DNA of 64,000 bases from Bordetella genomosp. 8 (GTDB lineage Bacteria; Pseudomonadota; Gammaproteobacteria; Burkholderiales; Burkholderiaceae_B): contig NZ_CP021108.1 in NCBI RefSeq assembly GCF_002119685.1, positions 2,604,001 through 2,668,000 on the forward strand. Direction: 5' to 3'. This document shows, piece by piece, positions 36,090 through 43,705 of this stretch (position 1 is its first letter; each line of letters starts with the position of its first letter). The position numbers were made by a program, and so were the translations under genes. The notes under the pieces are model-generated. The model was not told the DNA's origin and ran no database searches. It was given only the letters and a program-made list of their open reading frames with translations.

Positions 36090-36416
36090 TCAATCGTTTC
36101 GGTCAGGGGGCAGGCCGGGTAGCGCCTTGTCGGGGCGCGCTTCCAGCCGATAAAGCCATGCCAATAGTTCGGCGACCGCCAGGTACAGCTGCGGCGGTAT
36201 GTGCGCGTCCAGGTCGACCTGCATCAGCAGTCCGACCAGTTCGGGCGACTGGTGCACGTACATCCCGTTTTCGCGCGCGGTACGGATGATGGTGTCGGCC
36301 AGCGTGCCATAGCCCTTGGCCACGACACGCGGCGCGGCTTCGCCGTCCTGGTAGGACAGGGCGACCGCGGCGGCGCGGCCCGGCTCGTCGTGGCCGGCGG
36401 GGGGCGGCAGCGTCAT
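36090..36416 (-). CDS. Stand-alone FlhB C-terminal domain protein (FlhX-like)
   Basis: 108 residues from ATG at 36416. The body (VALSYQDGEAAPRVVAKGYGTLADTI..., ending IPPQLYLAVAELLAWLYRL) aligns with the small cytoplasmic fragment of FlhB that follows the NPTH self-cleavage site. There are no membrane helices, no NPTH motif and none of the FlhB N-terminal part, so this is a free FlhB-CC. Such paralogs exist in some bacteria and can replace or tune FlhB-CC in substrate switching. It directly follows a FliK-like gene, FliK being the partner of FlhB-CC. Confidence 0.87.
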   Translation of the reverse strand: MTLPPPAGHDEPGRAAAVALSYQDGEAAPRVVAKGYGTLADTIIRTARENGMYVHQSPELVGLLMQVDLDAHIPPQLYLAVAELLAWLYRLEARPDKALPGLPPDRND

Positions 36417-36450
36417 GAGCGCTCCCGTGGCTTGGGGTGGCCGGCAACGC

Positions 36451-37899
36451 TCATGGCGCCGGCTCCGGAGCCGGCGCATGGGCGCTGATGGACAACTGCG
36501 TCAATTGCAGTCCGGCGCCTTCCATGCGCTTGCGCAGGTCGGCGCCGCCCGCCGCAATCTCGCGCTCGCCTTCGGGCGCCACGATCTGCAGGGATAGCTG
36601 CTGGCCGGACAGCGAGATACTCGCTTCCACCGTACCCAGGCGCGGCATGGTCAGCACCAGGCGGGTGGCCCAGCCGGCCGGTTGGTCCAAGTCACCCATG
36701 TAGGCCGACCCGTCCTGCTGCTCGCGGCGGATTTCCCACCACATGCCGGTGCCGGGCCATGCGGTGCCTTCCCATGCCAGGGTCTGGTTGGCCAGCACTT
36801 CCAGTTGCTGCCGCACCAGTAGCGTGGCGTCCGGATGGATGCCCGGCGGCGCCGCCGGCGCATGGGCGGGCGTGGAGCCCGACCAGGTCGGCGCGGAACC
36901 GGACGTCGGCGTGCCGTCGGCCTGCGGCATCGTCGGCGCGGCGCTGGTCGGCAGGTTGAACCGGGGGTTGTCGGCCAGGATCGATTGCTTGGGGACAGGC
37001 GTCTGTATCGTTTCGGCCTGGCTGGCATCCAGGCCGGCCTGGGGTTCGGTGCGCAACTGGTCGAGCCCGCGCTTGCCGTAGGCGACGTCGCTCAGATGCG
37101 ATTCGTAGAACAGGCCGCTGGTCTCGATCGCCTGTTTCAGCGCCTGGGCCAGGGGACCCGCCTGCGGCGCCCCGGGATGCAGGGCGGTGGCCCGCGCCGC
37201 GTCCGCACCCTGGGCGCCCGTGGCGGCAGTGCCGGCGCCCGGGCGGGGGCCATTGGCGAGCTGCGTCACGTCGTCCGCGGCATTCTGCGCGGCCGATGCC
37301 GCCGCGGCCTTGCCGGCGCCGCCGGCGGCCTGGTCCCGGGCCGATCCCGTGGATGCCTGCGCGCCCTGGTTCTGGCCGTCCATGTCCTGTTGGGCGCCGT
37401 CGCCGCGTTCCTGCACCGGCCGCGGTTCGCCGGCCACCGCGCCCATGCCCCCGGGTCGCGCGCCCATGCCTTGCGCGGCGCCGTCGTGGCCGGTGTCGGT
37501 GGAACCGTCGCCCGACCAGAGCGGCGCCTTGCCGGCCAGGGCAGGGGCGGTCTCGGGATACTGGGCGAGCAGGGTCAGGATGACGCGGGCGGTCTGCCCC
37601 AGCGTCGTGGGCGCGGAAGGGGTGGTGCCGGTGCTGACGAAACGGCTGCGCAACGCGGCGGCCAGCTCGGCCTGTTCCGCGGCCTCGCGCAGGGCGGCGC
37701 GCTCGCGTCCCGTCAGGTTGCCCAGCTGGTCGTTGCCGCGTCCCTGCGGATCCGGCCTGACGCCGTCGGCGCCGCCGGGTGGAATGACTGCATCGCGCAG
37801 CGCGGTATTCGTGCTGCCTTGCTGTGCGAGCTGCGTTCCCAGCACAGCGTCCAGGCGCTGCACCAGCAGCGAACTGAGCGCTGTCGGGCCGATGCTCAT
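36451..37899 (-). CDS. Second FliK-like protein (Flg_hook domain)
   Basis: 482 residues. The Gly/Ala/Gln-rich first two thirds resemble a FliK ruler. The C-terminal part (about 340-465) has a Flg_hook-like fold: TLLVRQQLEVLANQTLAWEG, RLVLTMPRLGTVEASISLSG, then a hydrophobic strand and helix. It differs clearly from the FliK at 26.5-27.9 kb. It starts 10 bp after fliT and is followed by the FlhB-C-like gene, all under the sigma-28 promoter before flaG. It may be a late regulator of substrate specificity; this is inference. Confidence 0.75.
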   Translation of the reverse strand: MSIGPTALSSLLVQRLDAVLGTQLAQQGSTNTALRDAVIPPGGADGVRPDPQGRGNDQLGNLTGRERAALREAAEQAELAAALRSRFVSTGTTPSAPTTLGQTARVILTLLAQYPETAPALAGKAPLWSGDGSTDTGHDGAAQGMGARPGGMGAVAGEPRPVQERGDGAQQDMDGQNQGAQASTGSARDQAAGGAGKAAAASAAQNAADDVTQLANGPRPGAGTAATGAQGADAARATALHPGAPQAGPLAQALKQAIETSGLFYESHLSDVAYGKRGLDQLRTEPQAGLDASQAETIQTPVPKQSILADNPRFNLPTSAAPTMPQADGTPTSGSAPTWSGSTPAHAPAAPPGIHPDATLLVRQQLEVLANQTLAWEGTAWPGTGMWWEIRREQQDGSAYMGDLDQPAGWATRLVLTMPRLGTVEASISLSGQQLSLQIVAPEGEREIAAGGADLRKRMEGAGLQLTQLSISAHAPAPEPAP

Positions 37900-37909
37900 G
37901 GGTGGGCGC

Positions 37910-38257
37910 TCATGCTACGGGCGCCTTGAACCCATAGGCGTTCAGCGCCGCCTGCTGCCGCTTCATGCGGCCGAGCAGCTCGCTCATGCGGGCGAGTTCG
38001 GGGATGGCCAGATCGCGCGTGTTCGCGTCGTTTTCCAGGATCTGCACCAGCATGTCATGCTTCTGGCGGCGCTCCGCGTCATCCAGCGGTTCGGTCACGC
38101 CTATGGTGCGCAGCCGTTCGACGATCTCGCAATAGGTTTGCCCGAACTGCAGGACGCTGGTCCAGTCCTGCGCGCGGGCTGAGTTCAACATCGCCGCGGT
38201 AACCGCGACGATCTCGCGATAAAGCTCGAGAATGATTTGCGAGGACGGAGACGACAT
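37910..38257 (-). CDS. fliT: FliT, filament-cap chaperone
   Basis: 115 residues from ATG at 38257 (MSSPSSQIILELYREIVAV); the frame runs open upstream but those codons lie between the genes and do not look FliT-like. The protein is small and all-helical with no signal, matching FliT in size and position after fliD and fliS. FliT carries FliD to the export gate and in enterics also restrains FlhDC. FliT sequences vary, so the call leans on context. Confidence 0.82.
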   Translation of the reverse strand: MSSPSSQIILELYREIVAVTAAMLNSARAQDWTSVLQFGQTYCEIVERLRTIGVTEPLDDAERRQKHDMLVQILENDANTRDLAIPELARMSELLGRMKRQQAALNAYGFKAPVA

Positions 38258-38304
38258 AGAGAGTCTTGTGACAGCGTCGAATAATGTTGAAGGGCCCGGG
38301 ACGC

Positions 38305-38733
38305 TCAGCTCTTGGCAGCTTCGCCGGTGCGATCCACGGATGTCTGCCATGCTTCCTGAAGCTGGGCCAGCAGCGTATCGGCGGTTTCCAGCAGCCCGGC
38401 ATCCCCCTTCAGGTTGGCGTTGATCAAGGTCCGCAGGACGTAGTCGTAAAGGTTGTTCAGGTTGGCCGCGATTTCGCCGCCGTTCTCCAGGTCGAGCGCC
38501 TGTTTCAGCCCTTCGTCCACCAGGCGGGTCGCCTTGCTGATCGCGATGGCCCGCGCGGAACCGTTGCCTTGTTCGATATGGATGCGCGCCTGCCCGATGG
38601 CGGCTCGCGCCGCCGTGTAGAGCAGGGTGATGAGCCTTTCGGCGCTCGCGCTCATCACCTGGGTTTCGAGCCCTACGTCCGCGTAGGAGCGCACGGAGTA
38701 GGCATTATCCGGACGGCGGTGTGCGTAGGTCAT
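38305..38733 (-). CDS. fliS: FliS, flagellin export chaperone
   Basis: 142 residues with the FliS pattern: an N-terminal AYxxxxYxxVxxET-like segment (NAYSVRSYADVGLETQV), LITLLYTAARAAIGQAR and a C-terminal NNLYDYVLRTLINANLKGD. FliS binds the flagellin C-terminus and prevents early polymerisation; flagellin itself is not in the window. It starts 4 bp after the fliD stop. Confidence 0.96.
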   Translation of the reverse strand: MTYAHRRPDNAYSVRSYADVGLETQVMSASAERLITLLYTAARAAIGQARIHIEQGNGSARAIAISKATRLVDEGLKQALDLENGGEIAANLNNLYDYVLRTLINANLKGDAGLLETADTLLAQLQEAWQTSVDRTGEAAKS

Positions 38734-38737
38734 TTAC

Positions 38738-40147
38738 TTACTTCTGATTGGAGAGCGCGGCGAACTGCTGCGTCAGGTAGGAGCTGGTGCTGTTCATCTG
38801 CGCGACGAAGGAATCCAGCTGCACGAACTGCGCGCGCAGGTTGGCGATGTCGGCATCGATGCGATCGCTCACGCTGTCGTACTGGTCCTGCAACGACTTC
38901 TTGGTCTCGGTCAGCCCGGCGGTGCGGTTGGACAGCAGCCCGTTGGTACCCAGGATGCCCTTGATCGCTGTCCCGACGCTGGTGCCCAGCGCGGTCAGGA
39001 TATCGCCGACGTCCTTGGGATTGCTGGACAGCGAATCGTTCAGCGAGTGCAGGTTGTCCTTGTCTATCGTGTTCAGGTTCAGCACCAGCGTGCCGTCGTC
39101 CGGCGACGTCGTGATGCCCAGGTCCTGGATCGTGCGCAGCGTATCCGTACCCGATGCCAGCACGCGCAGGGCGCTGGCCAGGCTGGACGAAATGGACCGG
39201 GTCGTGCTGTCGCCGGTCAGCGCCGAGCTCTGGTCCGTCGTCGGATCGTACTTGGTCAGCGACGTCACCAGTGTCTGCAGCGTGTTGTACGCGCTGACGA
39301 AACCCTGCACCGCCGACACCACCCCGGAAGAATCCGTGCTGACGTTCACCGTCACCGGGCCGTCCGTCACGTCGGTCAGCGAGACGGTGACGTTGTCGAT
39401 ATTCTTGTCGAGCGTATTGGAGCCGCTGACGATCTGCACGCCGTTGATGGTGGCCTTGGCATCCGCCGCCGCTTCCTGCTGCGTCATGCCGCCGGTGGGC
39501 GTCGCCGCGGCGTCGTAGCCGATGGCGCTCTGGATGTCGGTATTGGTCGACGTGATCTTGGTCACCGCCGCCTTGGTGCCGGTGTTCGTCGAGGTCAGCT
39601 GCAGATAGCTCTTGCCGTCGCCGTCGGTCAGGATGGCCGCCGTGACGCCGGCTTTCTCATCGGCGTTGATGGCCCGGGCGATACCGTTCAGCGAGGTGTC
39701 CTTGCTGACGTCGATGGTCTTGCTGGTGCCGTCGGCCAGGGTCACGGTGACGCTGCCGCCCGTGCCTATCTTGGCGGTACGGTCGCCGATCGCGCCGGAC
39801 TTCAGCTGTTCCGCGGTGGCCAGCTGGTCCACTTCGATCTTGTACTTGGCCGGCGTGGCGCCCGGCAAGGTCTTCACCGTGAAGGCGGTGCTGCCGCCGA
39901 CGACGGTCGCCGTCGTCACGTTGTAGGTCTTGGGATCGGCCAGGGCACCCGCCGCCGTCTGCAGGGTCTCGATCGCCTGCTGCAGGGTGCCGTAGGCGGA
40001 AAGCTGCGTGGTAACCAGGGTCTGCTGGTTCTGGATGGGCACCAGCGCCTGCTTTTCGTTGTCCTTCAGGCTGTCCAGGATGCCCTGCAGGTCCAGGTTC
40101 GAACCGGAGCCCAGGGAAGTGACTGGCGGTAGGGAAGAGGTTGCCAT
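38738..40147 (-). CDS. fliD: FliD, filament cap protein (HAP2)
   Basis: 469 residues. The N-terminal segment SLGSGSNLDLQGILDSL and the C-terminal coiled coil (LTETKKSLQDQYDSVSDRID ... MNSTSSYLTQQFAAL) are diagnostic of FliD; the middle has hook-IN like Thr/Ser/Asp-rich repeats. FliD forms the pentameric or hexameric cap that folds flagellin at the filament tip. It is preceded by flaG and followed by fliS and fliT. Confidence 0.97.
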   Translation of the reverse strand: MATSSLPPVTSLGSGSNLDLQGILDSLKDNEKQALVPIQNQQTLVTTQLSAYGTLQQAIETLQTAAGALADPKTYNVTTATVVGGSTAFTVKTLPGATPAKYKIEVDQLATAEQLKSGAIGDRTAKIGTGGSVTVTLADGTSKTIDVSKDTSLNGIARAINADEKAGVTAAILTDGDGKSYLQLTSTNTGTKAAVTKITSTNTDIQSAIGYDAAATPTGGMTQQEAAADAKATINGVQIVSGSNTLDKNIDNVTVSLTDVTDGPVTVNVSTDSSGVVSAVQGFVSAYNTLQTLVTSLTKYDPTTDQSSALTGDSTTRSISSSLASALRVLASGTDTLRTIQDLGITTSPDDGTLVLNLNTIDKDNLHSLNDSLSSNPKDVGDILTALGTSVGTAIKGILGTNGLLSNRTAGLTETKKSLQDQYDSVSDRIDADIANLRAQFVQLDSFVAQMNSTSSYLTQQFAALSNQK

Positions 40148-40269
40148 CGTGCTGTTTCCTTGATGCGCTTATTCTGTCAAACCGGCGGCCAGCCCGATAA
40201 GTCGGGCAAGCGGCATAAGGCCGGCTTGTTCGGGGCTTTCAGCCGTGATCGGCGGGTCGCCGGGGGCTC

Positions 40270-40653
40270 TCAGGCGCTGGTTTCGACGCCGCCGCCCTGC
40301 ATTTTGGTGATCATCTTGGCGATGTTCAGGACCGTTTCGCTGGGGATGGTCTTCAGCGTGTCCCCGGTTTTGGAGTCCTTGATGGAAATCACGACCCGAT
40401 GGGTGTCGGGGTCGATGGCGAACTCCATCTGCGTGGACCAGGCCGTCATCTGCTCATTGATTTTCTGCAGGGCCCGTTCCAGGGAAGATTGGGGGTCGGA
40501 CGAGTTTCCGGACGCGCCGCCGTCGCCGGCGGCGGCGCCTTTCTGGGCGTCCCCGGCGGGAGTCACCAGAACGGCCGCGTCGGGCAACGGTGCAGGTTGA
40601 GCCTCGGCGGGCTGGACCGGAAGGGCCGCGGGGGCGATAGGGCTGACAGCCAT
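40270..40653 (-). CDS. flaG: FlaG-family protein
   Basis: 127 residues from ATG at 40653, chosen because GGAG sits 5 bp before it and because the frame upstream (to 40704) would begin at about the transcription start of the sigma-28 promoter. A disordered Pro/Ala-rich half is followed by the FlaG core (MEFAIDPDTHRVVISIKDSKTGDTLKTIP, given here only as its key parts DPDTHRVVISI and TGDTLKTIPSE). FlaG limits filament length in several species. It leads the flaG-fliD-fliS-fliT operon. Confidence 0.9.
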   Translation of the reverse strand: MAVSPIAPAALPVQPAEAQPAPLPDAAVLVTPAGDAQKGAAAGDGGASGNSSDPQSSLERALQKINEQMTAWSTQMEFAIDPDTHRVVISIKDSKTGDTLKTIPSETVLNIAKMITKMQGGGVETSA

Positions 40654-40708
40654 AAGGACTCCACTTCTGCTGTGCGTCGGCGACGCGGGTTTCTGGGTAG
40701 ACAACCTC

Positions 40709-40735
40709 GTAACGGCAGAGGGCAGGAAAACTTAA
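40709..40735 (-). promoter_or_regulatory. Sigma-28 promoter of the flaG-fliD-fliS-fliT operon
   Basis: On the minus strand TTAAGTTT-N11-GCCGTTAC: 7 of 8 at -35, 6 of 8 at -10, exact 11-bp spacing. The -35 is identical to that of the flgK promoter and the -10 to that of flgM. It lies about 56 bp before the chosen flaG ATG. With gaps of 34 bp or less from fliD through the FlhX-like gene, it probably drives all seven genes down to ycgR. Confidence 0.85.
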
Positions 40736-40786
40736 ACGGGCGGGGTGGCTGTTAAAATCGGGGTTGCTTCAGCTTCGCTTTCCGCC

Positions 40787-42097
40787 ATGTCCCTCATCGC
40801 CCCGCCAGACCCCGGCGCCACGCTCACTCAGTGGCTGGCCTACCTGGAATCCCTGCACCCGAAAACCATCGATCTGGGCCTGGAGCGGGTCCGTCAGGTA
40901 CAGCAGCGGCTGGGGGTGGAGCTGGATTGCGTCAAGATCGTCGTGGGCGGCACCAATGGCAAGGGGTCGACCTGCGCCATGCTGGAAGCCATGCTGCTGG
41001 CCGCGGGCTTCAAGACCGGCTTGTATACCTCTCCCCATCTGATCGACTTCAACGAACGTGTCCGCGTCAATGGCGAACTGGCCTCCGATGCCGACCTGAT
41101 CGCCCAGTTCCAGGCGGTCGAAGCCGCTCGCGGCGACATTTCGCTGACCTATTTCGAATTCACCACGCTGGCCGCGCTGCGGCTGTTCTCCCGTTCGCGG
41201 CTGGATGCGGTGGTGCTGGAAGTCGGCCTGGGCGGCCGCCTGGACGCCGTCAACATCGTCGACGCCGATTGCGCCGTCGTCACCAGCGTCGACCTGGACC
41301 ACATGGATTGGCTGGGCGACACGCGGGAAAAGATCGGCTACGAAAAAGCCCACATTTATCGCCCCGGCAAGCCTGCCATCTGCGCCGACCCCGTGCCGCC
41401 GCAAAGCCTGCTCGATCATGCCGCCGCCATCGGCGCCGACCTGTGGCTCTTCGGGCGGGACTACAACTACTCCGGCGACCGCCAGCAATGGGCCTACGGC
41501 GGCCGCGCCCAGCGCCGTGGCGCGTTGGCCTATCCCGCCCTGCGCGGCGCCAACCAGTTGTTGAACGCCGCCGCCGCCCTGGCCGTGCTGGAAGCCCTGC
41601 GCGATCGGCTGCCCGTGCCGCAGCAGGCGGTGCGGCAGGGCCTGCTGCAGGCCACGCTGCCCGGCCGCTTCCAGATCCTTCCGGGGCAGCCCACCGTCAT
41701 TCTCGATGTCGGGCACAACCCGCACGCCGCCGCGGTCCTGGCGCAGAACCTGGACAACATGGGCTTCCATCCCTACACCTACGCGGTGTTCGGCATGCTC
41801 AATGACAAGGACGTCGCCGGTGTGGTGGCCAAGCTGGCGGGGCGCATAGACCGCTGGTACTGCGCCGGCCTGCCCGGCCCGCGCGGCGGCACCGGCGAAG
41901 CCCTGGCGGAGCAGGTGCGCGCGGCCCTGCCACCGCCCGGCGCGGGCGACGACGTACCGCTCATCTGTCCTCACGCCGATCCCGCGCAGGCCTATGCCGC
42001 CGCGCGCGCCCAGGCGGGTGAGAATGATAGAATCGTGGTGTTCGGATCGTTCTTCACGGTCGCCGCCGTGCTCCAGTACCTGGGGCGAAAAGCCTGA
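40787..42097 (+). CDS. folC: FolC, dihydrofolate synthase / folylpolyglutamate synthase
   Basis: 436 residues from ATG at 40787; an in-frame GTG at 40745 lies among the promoter-like bases (TAAAAT at 40753) and is rejected. P-loop GGTNGKGST at 54-62, the FolC omega-loop region YTSPHL and SVDLDHMDWLG mark the Mur-ligase-like enzyme, with a C-terminal ligase domain (VILDVGHNPHAA). It adds glutamate to dihydropteroate and to folates in the cytosol. First gene of folC-dedD-cvpA-purF; in many proteobacteria accD lies upstream of folC, but here flagellar genes do. Confidence 0.97.
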   Translation: MSLIAPPDPGATLTQWLAYLESLHPKTIDLGLERVRQVQQRLGVELDCVKIVVGGTNGKGSTCAMLEAMLLAAGFKTGLYTSPHLIDFNERVRVNGELASDADLIAQFQAVEAARGDISLTYFEFTTLAALRLFSRSRLDAVVLEVGLGGRLDAVNIVDADCAVVTSVDLDHMDWLGDTREKIGYEKAHIYRPGKPAICADPVPPQSLLDHAAAIGADLWLFGRDYNYSGDRQQWAYGGRAQRRGALAYPALRGANQLLNAAAALAVLEALRDRLPVPQQAVRQGLLQATLPGRFQILPGQPTVILDVGHNPHAAAVLAQNLDNMGFHPYTYAVFGMLNDKDVAGVVAKLAGRIDRWYCAGLPGPRGGTGEALAEQVRAALPPPGAGDDVPLICPHADPAQAYAAARAQAGENDRIVVFGSFFTVAAVLQYLGRKA

Positions 42098-42145
42098 ATT
42101 TTCCATCGCGCATCGGGCGCGCCGGCTGCAAGGAATTCGTGCTTC

Positions 42146-43144
42146 ATGGGTTTGTTCAATCGCAAAGATTCCTCGTCGGACACGCCGGCGGGCCGTCCTC
42201 GTCCGTCGGTATCCAGCGAAGCGCAGGCGGCCGAACTGCGTTCGCGCGCGCGGCGCCGCCTGGCTGGCGCGGTCGCCCTGGTGCTGGCGGCAGTCATCAT
42301 CCTGCCCATGGTGCTGGATTCCGAACCGGCACGCGTCAGCGACGACATACCCATCCGCATCCCCGACCGTAATTCGCCTTACCAGCCGGCGGTTTCCGAT
42401 CCGCAGGCGCAGGCCGATGCCGGCGGCGCGGGCAGCGCCAGCACACCCGCGACGTCCGGCGTAGCTGTCCCCGGCACCGTCGCCCCGCAGGGCCAGGGCG
42501 GACAGCCGGCGCCCGGCCAGGCGGCGTCGGCCGGCGCCACGCCGTCCGCCGACGCCGGCAGGACCGGTGTCCAATCCCGCGCCGACGCGCCCCGGACCGC
42601 GGGCGATCCCGCGCATGCCGACACCGGGCGCGTCGATACCAGCCGTGCCGATGCGAGCCGTGCCGATGCGGCGCGTACCGATGCCAGCCGGACGACGCAG
42701 CGCCAGGACACCCGCGCCGACACCTCCCGCCAGGAATCAAAGCCGGATACCCGCACCGAATCCAAGCCGGCCCCCAAGCCGGCCCCCAAGCCGGAGCCCG
42801 CGCCCCGAACCGACGACGGCAGCAAGGCGCTGGCCTTGCTGGAAGGCCGCACGGGCAGTTCCTCGCCGCCGAAACCGGCCGCCGATACCCGCGCCAACGC
42901 CGACACCAAGGGCAACTTCGTGCTGCAGATCGCCGCGTACACCACGCAGGCGGACGCTCAGGCCCGCCGCGACAAGCTGCATGCGGCCGGGGTGACCAAT
43001 GCATTTGTCCAGGAAGCCAGTGTGGGCGGCAAACAGCAATACCGGCTGCGCGTGGGGCCGTTCCCTTCGCGCGAGGCGGCCCAGGCAGCCCAGGCGCGCT
43101 TGCGCACCTTGGGCTATGACAACGGTTTCATCGCCGCGCAGTGA
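42146..43144 (+). CDS. dedD: SPOR-domain membrane protein (DedD/FtsN type)
   Basis: 332 residues: a short cytoplasmic head, one TM helix (about 39-57), a long disordered periplasmic linker (about 60-250) and a C-terminal SPOR domain (about 252-332, FVLQIAAYTTQADAQARRDKL, RLRVGPFPSREAAQ). SPOR domains bind denuded peptidoglycan at the division septum. The linker contains Ser-Arg-Ala-Asp-Ala type repeats and Lys-Pro-Ala-Pro repeats. The stop overlaps the cvpA GTG by 4 bp (GTGA). The gene name follows the folC-dedD-cvpA-purF synteny known from E. coli. Confidence 0.9.
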   Translation: MGLFNRKDSSSDTPAGRPRPSVSSEAQAAELRSRARRRLAGAVALVLAAVIILPMVLDSEPARVSDDIPIRIPDRNSPYQPAVSDPQAQADAGGAGSASTPATSGVAVPGTVAPQGQGGQPAPGQAASAGATPSADAGRTGVQSRADAPRTAGDPAHADTGRVDTSRADASRADAARTDASRTTQRQDTRADTSRQESKPDTRTESKPAPKPAPKPEPAPRTDDGSKALALLEGRTGSSSPPKPAADTRANADTKGNFVLQIAAYTTQADAQARRDKLHAAGVTNAFVQEASVGGKQQYRLRVGPFPSREAAQAAQARLRTLGYDNGFIAAQ

Positions 43145-43629
43145 CCGGGTTCGATTTCGTCGTGCTGGCGATCATCGCCATATCGGGGCTGCTGGGCCTG
43201 GTGCGTGGCTTGCTCAAGGAAGTCCTGTCCCTGCTGGCGTACATCCTGGCGTTCGTGGCGGCGATCTGGTGGGGCCCGACGGTCTACGGATGGCTGGCCC
43301 AATGGATAGAAACAACGGTGCTGCGCATGGGCGCGGCCTATGCGGCCGTATTCCTGGTCGTGCTGCTGGGGGTCGGCCTGGTCAACATGACCCTGTCCGC
43401 GCTGATCCGTACCACCGGCCTGTCGCCGGCCGACCATGGGCTGGGCGGCCTTTTCGGCTTGATCCGCGGCGCGCTGATCGTGCTGGTGCTCGTCACGGTG
43501 GCCGGCTATACGCCGCTGCCGCAGGAGCCCTGGTGGCGCGACGCGATGTTCTCCCATACGGCCACAGAAGCCGTCAAACATACCAAAGTGTGGCTGCCGC
43601 CATCCCTGGCGTCCATGCTGCCTTATTGA
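43141..43629 (+). CDS. cvpA: CvpA family membrane protein
   Basis: 162 residues from GTG at 43141, coupled to the preceding stop. Four TM segments (about 4-24, 28-47, 60-82, 98-120) and the CvpA features FDFVVLAIIAISGLLGLVRG and GGLFGLIRGALIV. CvpA is needed for colicin V production and envelope stress resistance in E. coli; its molecular role is not settled. Located just before purF, as in many proteobacteria. Confidence 0.93.
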   Translation: MTGFDFVVLAIIAISGLLGLVRGLLKEVLSLLAYILAFVAAIWWGPTVYGWLAQWIETTVLRMGAAYAAVFLVVLLGVGLVNMTLSALIRTTGLSPADHGLGGLFGLIRGALIVLVLVTVAGYTPLPQEPWWRDAMFSHTATEAVKHTKVWLPPSLASMLPY

Positions 43630-43705
43630 ATATGGCCTTATCGTGGCCATATTGAGCATATTCGTATCGTTCGAAAGAACGCGGTAGGATCAACAGGAAA
43701 TTGCC

